From contig CAWJWL010000005.1 in the NCBI GenBank assembly GCA_963846565.1, forward strand, positions 1 to 64,000: a stretch of 64,000 bases of DNA, given 5' to 3'. This stretch comes from WHSW01 sp963846565. Lineage in GTDB: Bacteria > Actinomycetota > Thermoleophilia > Solirubrobacterales > 70-9. Below, piece after piece: positions 8,418-16,300 of this stretch. Each line of letters begins with the position of its first letter. Position 1 is the stretch's first letter. The translations under genes and the position numbers were made by a program. The notes under the pieces were generated by a model. It saw only the letters and a list, made by a program, of their open reading frames with translations, made no database searches and was not told where the DNA came from.

Positions 8418-8508
8418 CGGAGGGGGAGGGATTCGAACCCTCGATAGACGAGAAAACGCCTATAACGGTTTTCGAGACCGCCGCATTCAACCGCTCTGCC
8501 ACCCCTCC
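8418..8508 (-). tRNA. tRNA-Ser (anticodon CGA)
   Basis: A 91-nt class II tRNA. The acceptor arms GGAGGGG and CCCCTCC pair fully, with discriminator G. The T loop reads GTTCGAATC-like. The anticodon loop is CTCGAAA, giving CGA, which reads the codon UCG. A long variable arm of serine type lies between the anticodon and T arms. CCA is not encoded. A hairpin terminator follows. Confidence 0.95.
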
Positions 8509-8536
8509 AGGTAGCGGCTCAAGGCTAGAGGAAGGG

Positions 8537-8553
8537 CCCGGCTCGAAGCCGGG
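8537..8553 (-). terminator. hairpin after ytoQ-like gene
   Basis: A perfect 7-bp stem (CCCGGCT with AGCCGGG) with a 3-base loop lies between the end of the minus-strand YtoQ-family gene and the tRNA-Ser gene. It could end the YtoQ transcript before the tRNA. A second weaker GAGCTC-rich dyad follows it. Confidence 0.45.
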
Positions 8554-8650
8554 AGCGGAGCTCTGCCGAGCTCCCCTCGAGCTTCTACGCCCCGAGACGA
8601 AGGAAGGGGGTGCATATAACCCGGATCCTGCGTCTCGCGTGATCGCGTAC

Positions 8651-9124
8651 TCAGACGGTCCCGGCGATGGCGTAGCTGAGGATCTCGACGACCTGCTCCG
8701 GGGTCTCGGCCGTCGCCATCGCGGCGCGGTCGACCTCCTTCAACGCATGCGTGAGCTCGGCGTCGTGGAGGGAGACGATCGGCTTGCCGAGAGCGGCCGC
8801 GTAGCCGGCCTCGAAGGCTGCGTTCCACTGCTTGTACTTGTCACCGAAGCGGACGACCACGACATCGGCCTTTCGCAGGAGCGTCTGCGTCCGGACGGCG
8901 TTCACGCCCGCGCCCTTGTGGTCCTTCCAGAAGCCGTCTTCCTCGGGGCCGAGGATGTCGGTGCCGACGTCGTCGGAAGCCTCGTGATCGGTGACCGGCG
9001 CCAAGAGGCTCACCGGGAGCCCCGCTGAGGCGACGCCATCCGCGATCCGCTCGCGCCAGTCGGAGTGGATCTCGCCGGAGAGGTAGACGTTCCAGTTGCC
9101 ATTTGCGCTGCCGTTCTCTGCCAT
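8651..9124 (-). CDS. YtoQ family protein
   Basis: A 157-residue soluble protein. NWNVYLSGEIHSDWRERI near the N-terminus and VVVVRFGDKYKQWNAAFEAG in the middle are the conserved blocks of the YtoQ family. That family is related by fold to nucleoside 2-deoxyribosyltransferases; the FEAGYAAALGKP segment matches the active-site helix of that fold. The length agrees with Bacillus YtoQ. The biochemical role is not established. The start is ATG at 9124. The gene is flanked by divergent and downstream tRNA-Ser genes and stands alone. Confidence 0.8.
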   Translation of the reverse strand: MAENGSANGNWNVYLSGEIHSDWRERIADGVASAGLPVSLLAPVTDHEASDDVGTDILGPEEDGFWKDHKGAGVNAVRTQTLLRKADVVVVRFGDKYKQWNAAFEAGYAAALGKPIVSLHDAELTHALKEVDRAAMATAETPEQVVEILSYAIAGTV

Positions 9125-9172
9125 CGGTCCATCCTAGCCACGGCCCGATCGTCGCTATCTTGACCTCGCCCG

Positions 9173-9261
9173 GGACAGGTGACCGAGTGGCTTAAGGTGC
9201 GCGACTGGAAATCGCGTGGGCGGTGAAAGCTGCCTCGTGGGTTCGAATCCCACCCTGTCCG
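9173..9261 (+). tRNA. tRNA-Ser (anticodon GGA)
   Basis: An 89-nt class II tRNA. Acceptor arms GGACAGG and CCTGTCC pair fully, with discriminator G. The anticodon stem CGCGA/TCGCG encloses CTGGAAA, giving GGA, which reads UCC and UCU. A long variable arm and a GTTCGAATC T loop are present. A TATCTT hexamer at 9156-9161 is a plausible -10 element. The decayed FAD monooxygenase gene begins directly at the 3' end. Confidence 0.95.
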
Positions 9262-9660
9262 TTACGCGACCAATCGATCGAGGTAGCCGGCACCGGCATC
9301 GGGATCGCTTCCGTCGTGGCGAAGGCCGGTGTAGCGGTCGGGCCGTACCGCGAGGACCGCGACGCCCTCGACCCCCATCCTCGCGGCCACCGAAGCGTCG
9401 ATCCCACACATGGCATCGCTCGAGGGAGTGCCCGTGTCGGCGGAGAGGCCGACGACTGAGTCGACGAGCGCCTCGAAGATCTCCATCGAGCGCGGGTGCA
9501 CGACCGTCGCGCGGTCCCAGTCACGCGGGGCGTCGAGCGCGTCGATCAGCACGCACGAGACCCCTCGCCGCTCGAGCTCGGAGGCGAGCAGGAGCCCGGT
9601 CGGCCCGGCTCCGACCACGAGGACCTGGGTCGACCGCCGGGATTCGTCCTCCGTGGTCAT
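9262..9660 (-). pseudogene. internally deleted FAD-dependent aromatic monooxygenase remnant
   Basis: A 132-residue frame where relatives have about 400-550 residues. The N-terminus is an intact FAD-binding start (VLVVGAGPTGLLLASELERR). It is followed by the family segment ATVVHPRSMEIFEAL of phenol-hydroxylase/TfdB-type monooxygenases. After a short non-matching stretch the frame resumes with VAVLAVRPDRYTGLRHDG, typical of the extreme C-terminus of these enzymes. The central substrate domain and second FAD motif are absent, so it cannot be a working oxygenase. The stop codon abuts the 3' end of tRNA-Ser(GGA). Confidence 0.65.
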
Positions 9661-9702
9661 TGCAGGCGCAAGTATCTTGCACCGGCGGTAGCGTGGCGCC
9701 GG

Positions 9703-10230
9703 CTAGCGCCGCCGCTCCGCGAAGAAGTCACGCAGGAGCGCTGCAGCCTCGTCCTCGAACAATCCGCACCGGACCTCCGGGCGGTGGTTCAGCCGCGGCT
9801 CGGCGAGCACGTCGAGGACGCTCCCCGCGGCACCGGCCTTGGGGTCGGTCGCCGCGTAGACCACGCGCGGCACCCGGGCGAGCACGATCGCGCCCGCGCA
9901 CATCGCGCAGGGTTCGAGCGTGACGTAGAGCGTGGCTTCGGCGATCCGCCAGCCGCCCAGGGCCTCGGCGGCGGCGCGCAGGGCGAGGATCTCGGCGTGC
10001 GCGGTCGGTTCGCGACGCAGCTCGCGCTCGTTGCCGGCGGCGGCGAGCAACTCGCCGCCGCGGGCAATCGCGGCGCCGATCGGCACGTCCTCGTGCGCTG
10101 CCGCACCCGCCGCGCGCTCGAGCGCGACGCGCATGAAGCGCTCGTCTTCCGGGGAGAAACCGGCCTTGCTCACCGCTGAAGTATCGGCCCGAACGGATGC
10201 TTTGGCCCGCTCGGCGGCAACTTCGGCCAT
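9703..10230 (-). CDS. tadA: tRNA-specific adenosine deaminase
   Basis: A 175-residue zinc deaminase. HAE at residues 78-80 supplies the zinc ligand and proton-shuttling Glu. PCAMC at 107-111 supplies the other two zinc cysteines. TadA converts A34 to inosine in tRNA-Arg(ACG), enabling CGU, CGC and CGA decoding; that substrate tRNA is encoded at 37668-37740. The family fold begins at about FSPEDERFMRVAL (residue 25), so an internal GTG start near residue 20 is possible; the ATG at 10230 is also usable. The gene is divergent from the subtilase gene. Confidence 0.9.
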   Translation of the reverse strand: MAEVAAERAKASVRADTSAVSKAGFSPEDERFMRVALERAAGAAAHEDVPIGAAIARGGELLAAAGNERELRREPTAHAEILALRAAAEALGGWRIAEATLYVTLEPCAMCAGAIVLARVPRVVYAATDPKAGAAGSVLDVLAEPRLNHRPEVRCGLFEDEAAALLRDFFAERRR

Positions 10231-10294
10231 CCTTTTGTGTTCGGATTAGATGACCGAGATCGCGATCGTTGTCCGATCGTCCCCGCTTTCCCTC

Positions 10295-11638
10295 ATGCCT
10301 CGGCGACTTCTCAGAACAGCGCTCGCGTGCGCGAGCACCGGACTCGGCCTCGCCGCGTTCGTCCCCGCTGCGCAAGCAGAGCCGGCGGCCGGGGCCCACG
10401 CCCCCGGAGAGCTCATCGTCGGCTACGAGGACGGTCGCACCCGGGTCGCCGAGCTCCCGAACCGCACATCGCCGGCTCGGGCTGCCGCGCGAGTGAGCGA
10501 CCGGGCGGGAGTTGAGTTCGCCGTCCCCAACTACGTCGCGACGGCGTCCGAGGTGAGCCCGATCGACCTCGGGACCGCGCTCGTTCCCCGCGGCTGGGAG
10601 GCGGACCAGTGGAGTTTCCTGGACCGGCCGGGCGGCGTCCGCATCAAGGGCGCCTGGGACCGGCTCATCACCGCCGGGAAGCCGGGTGGCTCGGGGGTCA
10701 CCGTTGCCGTCGTCGACACGGGGATCGCCTACGCGCCGACGGTCGCGGGTGGAGCGGCGGCGCCGGACTTCGCCCCGGATCAGTTCGTCCCCGGCATCGA
10801 CCTCGTCGCGGACGATGACCGCCCGCTGGACGAGAACGGTCACGGAACGCACGTTGCGGCGACGATCGGCGAGCAGATTTCGACCAGCCGGCCGCCGACC
10901 GGGTCAAACGATTACCTCACCGGTCTGGCCTACGGCGCGAGGCTGATGCCGATCCGCGTCCTCGACGCGAGCGGCGCAGGCGTCGCGACCGATGTCGGCG
11001 CGGGCATCCTCTGGGCGGCGAAGCATGAGGCGGACATCATCAACGTCAGCCTCCAGTTCGACCCCAAGATCACGGGCTGCAAGCAGGTGCCGACCGTGTG
11101 CACGGCGATCAAGCGGGCGACCCGGAAGGGGTCGCTCGTGGTCGCGGCCGGCGGCAACGCGCTCCAGGGCCTCGGCGACCGGGGTCCGCTCTTCCCCGGC
11201 GCCGCGCCGGGGGCCCTCGCCGTCGGCGCGACGACGGAGAGTGGCTGCCTCGCGTCCTACTCCCATTGGGGCAAGGGGATCGAGATGGTCGCCCCGGGGG
11301 GCGGCGCGCCGCGCTCGGACCGGACCCGGACCGAGTGCGTCGACGACGTTCGGCCGATTCTCTCGCTGACGCTCGAGTGCTTCCCGCGCGAATGCAGCCT
11401 CGGGCTCTACGGCGACTTCGGCATCCGCGCCGACACCGGAACCTCGATGGCTAGCGCCCACGTCAGCGGGGTCGCGGCGCTCGTGCTCGCCGCCGGCACG
11501 GCTGGCCGCAAGGCGACGCCGCGCCAGCTCGCGCGGCGGCTTCGCTGCACCGCCCGCGCGGCGGAACCGCGGCGCTTCTACGGATCCGGGCAGCTCGACG
11601 CGGTTCGTGCGGTGCAGCGGAGCTTCCGCTGCAGGTAG
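10295..11638 (+). CDS. secreted subtilisin-like serine protease (S8)
   Basis: A 447-residue exported protease. The signal peptide is residues 1 to about 28, ending AAQA. The catalytic triad is complete: Asp141 in VVDTGIA, His183 in NGHGTHVA, and Ser384 in TGTSMASAHV; Asn288 in AAGGNAL forms the oxyanion hole. A short propeptide-like region separates the signal from the catalytic domain. An insertion of about 45 residues with four cysteines precedes the serine and may form disulfides. The ATG at 10295 gives a standard signal peptide; an upstream ATG at 10250 would add 15 residues before it. Confidence 0.88.
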   Translation: MPRRLLRTALACASTGLGLAAFVPAAQAEPAAGAHAPGELIVGYEDGRTRVAELPNRTSPARAAARVSDRAGVEFAVPNYVATASEVSPIDLGTALVPRGWEADQWSFLDRPGGVRIKGAWDRLITAGKPGGSGVTVAVVDTGIAYAPTVAGGAAAPDFAPDQFVPGIDLVADDDRPLDENGHGTHVAATIGEQISTSRPPTGSNDYLTGLAYGARLMPIRVLDASGAGVATDVGAGILWAAKHEADIINVSLQFDPKITGCKQVPTVCTAIKRATRKGSLVVAAGGNALQGLGDRGPLFPGAAPGALAVGATTESGCLASYSHWGKGIEMVAPGGGAPRSDRTRTECVDDVRPILSLTLECFPRECSLGLYGDFGIRADTGTSMASAHVSGVAALVLAAGTAGRKATPRQLARRLRCTARAAEPRRFYGSGQLDAVRAVQRSFRCR

Positions 11639-11656
11639 TCCGGGCTTGACCGGCGT

Positions 11657-12100
11657 CTAGGTCGTGCGGGCGATGAAGACGCTGCAGGGGGCGTGATGGG
11701 AGATCTTGTTCGGCACGCTGCCGAGCAGAAACCGCCGGGTCCCGGTCATGCCCTTGTTGCCGACGACGATCAAGCTCGCCTTGTACTCCTCGGCCACGTC
11801 GAGGATCGCGTCCGCGGGGTCGCCCTCGCGAGCGTGGGTCTCGACCTCGACCCCGTCGGCGCGAGCCGGGCCGGCGGCGCCCTCGAGGATCACGTTGACG
11901 TCCTCGCGCGGGCCAACGGCGTGGGCGACGTCGCCCGGAATCTCCTCGCTCTCCTCACGCAGGCGCGACGGGGCGACCGGCTCGAAGGCGCTGACGACGT
12001 CGAGCTTCGCGCCACTCAGCTTCGCCAGTTCGATGGCCTGACGCACGGCCTCGCCGGCGGTCTCGGATCCGTCGGTGCCGACAACGATTCGCTCGATCAC
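11657..12100 (-). CDS. universal stress protein (UspA family)
   Basis: A 147-residue single-domain Usp. It starts with VIERIVVGTDGSETA, the first strand and phosphate-binding loop. It ends with VVGNKGMTGTRRFLLGSV, which fits the G-2x-G-9x-G(S/T) motif of ATP-binding Usp proteins. The start is the GTG at 12100, chosen because AAGGAGG stands just upstream and the conserved fold begins there. The gene is convergent with the protease gene, 18 bases apart. Confidence 0.88.
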   Translation of the reverse strand: MIERIVVGTDGSETAGEAVRQAIELAKLSGAKLDVVSAFEPVAPSRLREESEEIPGDVAHAVGPREDVNVILEGAAGPARADGVEVETHAREGDPADAILDVAEEYKASLIVVGNKGMTGTRRFLLGSVPNKISHHAPCSVFIARTT

Positions 12101-12171
12101 GTCACCCTCCTTCGCAGCCCTGACTCCGGGCGCCCATACTATCCGCGCGGCCGCCAAGCGGCGCGAAGCCA

Positions 12172-12258
12172 ATGCCCGTCACCTGGAAAGTCCTCATGTT
12201 CGTCTGCGTCGTCTGTCTGATCGCGTCGATGGTGATCGCGGTCGTTCGCCTGACATAG
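12172..12258 (+). CDS. putative 28-residue single-pass membrane peptide
   Basis: ATG to TAG encodes MPVTWKVLMFVCVV followed by CLIASMVIAVVRLT. This is a short Lys-containing N-terminus, about 20 hydrophobic residues with two cysteines, and an Arg near the C-terminus, which is the layout of a small single-span membrane protein. It ends 10 bases before the phosphotriesterase-like gene on the same strand, so it could be a leader cistron of that gene. The ribosome binding site is weak. Hydrophobicity in a short frame can arise by chance, so confidence is moderate. Confidence 0.4.
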   Translation: MPVTWKVLMFVCVVCLIASMVIAVVRLT

Positions 12259-12268
12259 AGTCCATTCG

Positions 12269-13258
12269 ATGGCGACCGTGGAGAGCGTCACCGGGCCGAT
12301 CGAGGCCGAGGACCTCGGGACGACGCTGATCCACGAGCACCTGCGGGCGCAGGACGAGGCCGTCCACGTCCAGTGGCCGAACGCGCCCACCGCGGAGGAG
12401 GAGCCGCCGTACGCCGTCAACGGGCCGGAGGGGGAGCTCGAGGTCGCGATCCGCGAGGCGAACGCCGCGGTCGAGCGCGGCGTGAAGACCATCTGCGACC
12501 CGACCGCGATGTTCCTCGGCCGGGACGTCAAGTTCATGCGCAAGGTGGCCGAGAAGACGGGGCTTCAGGTCGTCCCCTGCACCGGGATCTACACCTACGA
12601 CCACCTGCCCACCTTCTTCATCAGCCGCGATCCGGACCAGATCGCCGAGCTCTTCGTCGCCGACATCGAGCGCGGGATCCAGGGAACCGAGATCAAGGCG
12701 GCTTTCATCAAGTGCGCGGCCGACGAGCCGGGGGTGAACGAGAACGTCGAGAAGATCCATCGTGCGGCGGCACGCGCCAGCGTGCAGACCGGCGCGCCGA
12801 TCATGGCCCACTCGCGCCCGGCCAGCGACACCGCCCCCCGGCAGCTCGAGATCTTCGAGGAGGAGGGTGTCGACCCCGCGAAGGTCCAGATCGCCCATTG
12901 CGGGGACAGCCCTGACCCCGACTACATCGAGAGCATCCTCGACAGGGGCGCCTATGCCGGGCTCGACCGCTACGGGATCGAGATGTACCTGCCCTTCGAC
13001 CAGCGCCAGGCAACAGCGGTCGCGCTGCTCGAACGCGGCCTCGCCGATCGCCTCTTCATCTCCGCGGACTCGTGCGCGACGATCGACTGGTTCCCGCCAG
13101 ACGTCGTCGGCCAGATGATCGGCGCTGGCCTCGTCAACGAGTGGACGATGCGCATCGTCCACGACCGCGTCCTGCCCGAGCTCCGCGAGCGCGGCATGAC
13201 CGAGGACCAGGAGCGAACGATGATGGTGGACAACGCCGTGCGCTGGCTCACAAGCTGA
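12269..13258 (+). CDS. phosphotriesterase-family amidohydrolase
   Basis: A 329-residue TIM-barrel metal hydrolase. Metal ligands are visible: HEH at 22-24, Lys148 in FIKCA (the lysine that becomes carbamylated and bridges the metals), His181, His210, and Asp267 in ISADS. The set is complete, so the enzyme should be active. Family members hydrolyse phosphotriesters, N-acyl-homoserine lactones or other lactones; the in vivo substrate cannot be told from sequence. No signal peptide, so cytoplasmic. A 47-bp repeated hairpin element follows the stop codon by one base. Confidence 0.85.
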   Translation: MATVESVTGPIEAEDLGTTLIHEHLRAQDEAVHVQWPNAPTAEEEPPYAVNGPEGELEVAIREANAAVERGVKTICDPTAMFLGRDVKFMRKVAEKTGLQVVPCTGIYTYDHLPTFFISRDPDQIAELFVADIERGIQGTEIKAAFIKCAADEPGVNENVEKIHRAAARASVQTGAPIMAHSRPASDTAPRQLEIFEEEGVDPAKVQIAHCGDSPDPDYIESILDRGAYAGLDRYGIEMYLPFDQRQATAVALLERGLADRLFISADSCATIDWFPPDVVGQMIGAGLVNEWTMRIVHDRVLPELRERGMTEDQERTMMVDNAVRWLTS

Positions 13259-13259
13259 G

Positions 13260-13306
13260 ACGTTCCGAAAGCGTGCTCCGCTTCGCCTCCGCCATTTTCG
13301 GGTCAG
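13260..13306 (+). repeat. 47-bp dispersed intergenic element, copy 1
   Basis: Differs at 3 of 47 positions from the inverse of 18672-18718. It begins one base after the stop of the phosphotriesterase-like gene and ends inside the stop codon of the convergent kinase gene. The arms CCGAAA and TTTCGG can pair around a 20-odd-base loop, so it may act as a terminator. Confidence 0.7.
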
Positions 13307-16300
13307 GCCAGGGACGCCTCGAGGTCGTACGCCGCGCGGTACACGGTGTGTGTCCCGGCGAGACCCTTCAGCTCCAGCTCTCGACCTGAATCGAACTCGT
13401 ACTCGGCCTGCTCGACCTCCTCGCAGGCGCCCTGGATCGCCTCGGAAACCAGGATCTCGCCGCCGGTCGCCTGCGCGGCGATCCGCGCCGCGAGCACGAC
13501 GCTGCGCCCGAACAGGTCTCCCTCCTCGGCGATCGCCTCGCCGGTGTGCATCCCCATCCGTACGCTGATCCGCTCGGCCCCTGCGACCTCGCTCTCGCGC
13601 AGGTCGCGCTGGACGTCGATGGCGAAGCGCAGTGCCTCGCTCGGCTGCGCGAAGGCGAGCATGAAGCCGTCGCCCTGGCTCTTCACCTCGTAGCCACCGT
13701 GGTCGCCGAGCCGATGGCGGAAGATGGCGTTGTGGTCGCGGAGGACCTCGAGCCAGCGCTCGTCGCCGAGCCGCTCGTTGATCAGGGTCGAGTTCTCGAT
13801 GTCGGAGAAGAGGATCGTCACCCGGCCGTCACCGGCGGCGAGCGCTGAGAGGTCGGGCCGCTCGCTGCCGACGGCCTCGACCACGGCCTCGATCGAGGTG
13901 AGGACGTCGACGTCGCCGATGCCCTGCACCTCCAGGCGGGCGACCAGTGCGCGTTCGACCAGCCGCCGCATGCCGATCGCGTCGGCACCGTCGAGCGCCA
14001 CCGTGAACTCGGCCAGCGCCCGCTCGCGATCGTGCGGGCGCGCGCGCTCGGCGAGCGCCCGGCCGAGCCCGTATCGGGCCTCGAGCGCGAACGGGCGGTC
14101 GCCGATCCGCTCGGCGAGCCCGATCGCCGCCTCGAAGCGGTCGATCGCCTCGCCCTGGTGCCCGCGCACGAGCGCGAGCCGGCCGAGATAGAGGTCGACC
14201 GGGCCCTGGCACGAGGCCGCGCGGCCGACCACCACCACGTGTCCGGAGTAGGGCTCCAGCATCCGCTCGAGCACCGCAGCTCGCTCCGAGTCCTCGAGCC
14301 AGTAACACGTGTCGGCAAGCCGGATCATCGAAGGCACCCACTGGAGGTCGCGCTGCACGTCCTCGAACCCGTTTGCCGCCTGCCGCTCGAACCCGGCTCG
14401 CGCCTCGTCGACGCTGCCGAGCTCGGCGAGGAAGCCGCTCAAGGTCAGCTGCCAGGCGCGGATCGCCGGGAAGCGGCGGGCCATCTCCCGGACAGCGGGC
14501 AGCGCCTCCTCGAGCCGTCCCTGGAGCTGTCGCAGGACCGCGAGCTGGAGCGCGTGGAGCTGGTCGGCGAGCGGCTCCTGGGCGCGCATGCCGCCGCGCC
14601 AGCCCTCGTCCGCCTGGCGCTCCGCCTCCTTGAACCGCCCCTCCATCGTCAGCCGCACGGCGCGGAAGACGTGCAGGTGCCAGAGATGCTGGGGCTGGCG
14701 CAGCGCCTTCGCGGCTTCCGCGTAGCTGTCATACGCCGCCTCGCCGTCGGTCACCTGCCCGAGCTCGAGGAGGGCGTGCATTCGATAGGCGTGCCCGCGG
14801 ATCACGTACTCAGGCGCGTCGCAGCGGGTCGCCACCTCGATCAGCTCCTCTGAGTTCGCAAGCCGCTCACGCGGTGATTCGGGCTCGCCCGAGAGCAGGA
14901 ACTGCTCGACGACCAGGGCGACGGCCAGCGCGTTGTCGTCGCCGAGGCGGCGCGCGATCGCGAGCGCCTCGGTGCCGGCGTCGCGTGCCGCGCCCTGCGG
15001 ATCGCTCCAGATCAGCGAGCCCGCGATCGCCCCGAGGAGCTCGACTCGGATCGCGCTGTCCTGCGGCCCGACCGCCTCGAGGGCCTCCTCGAGCAGCGCG
15101 ACGAGCGGCTCGTCCACCACCCCGGCAATCGCCGTCAGGGCCATGCCGAGAGCGGCCTCCGCCAGGGCCGCCGAGTCGCCCAGGTCGCGGGCGATCGCGG
15201 CCGCCGTCTCATACGCCGCGCGTCCCTCGGCGAGGCGTCCGCCCAGGTAGCGCGAGCGAGCGAGTGCGAGGCTGAGCTCGAGCCGGCGCTCGCGCTGCCC
15301 GTCGCCGAGGAGCTCGAGCGCTCGCGCGTAGTCGAGCGCGGCGTCCTCGTGGGCGAGGCGGGTGGTCGCGAGCTCGGCGGCGCGGATCGAGTAGTCGATC
15401 GCCTTCCCCGGGTCGCCGTCGCTTGCTGCCTCGGCGAAGTGGCGTGCGAGGTCGTCGAGGAAACCATCGAGGTCGCCGGCGTGCGCGCCCTCGAGCGCCT
15501 CTCCCACCCGCCGGTGGAGTGGCGCGCGCTCGGCGGCTTCGATCCCGGCGTAGATGGTCTCGCGGACGATCGCGTGCGCGAAGGAGAGCCAGTCGGGCGC
15601 CGTCGCACGCTCGGAGACGATCCGCGCGTCGATCGCCTCGGAGAGGGCCAGGGTGACCTCGGCGGCAGCCTGGGACGAGGCCGCCGCGATCACCGCCGGC
15701 TCGAACTCGCGCCCCGCGACGGCGGCCACCACGAGCACCTCGTTCGTCTCCGGGCGCAGGGTCTCGAGGCGCCGGGACACGGCGTCGCGGGCACCCTGCG
15801 GGATGGCCACCGCCTGTTCAGCGGCGCCGGAGTCGAGGTCCCCGTCGGCGAGCAGCAGCCGCACGACCTCCCCGACGAAGAACGGGTTGCCCTCGGTGCG
15901 CTCCCAGACCGCCCGGACCAGGGCGGGGGACGGCTCGGAGCCGGTACTGGCGGCGATGATCGCGCCGACCCCGTCGCTGTCGAGCCCGCCCAGACGGAGC
16001 GTCCGGGTTCGATCGCCGGCCGCGAGCTCGCCGAGCGTCGTCGAGAGCGCCTCGTGCCGGCCGAGCTCGACGTCACGGTAGGTGCCGACGATGAGCAGGC
16101 CGCTCGCGGCGAGCTGGGCGCTCGTGAACTTGAGCAGGTCGAGCGACGAGGGATCGGCCCAGTGGAGATCGTCGAGCACGACGACGAGCGGCCGCGAGCG
16201 GGAAGCGTCGGTGAGGAAGCCCGCAACCGCATCGAAGAGGCGGAAGCGGTCGTTCTCATCGAGGTCGATCTCGGTCTCCGCCGACTGTCCGAGCAGCTCG

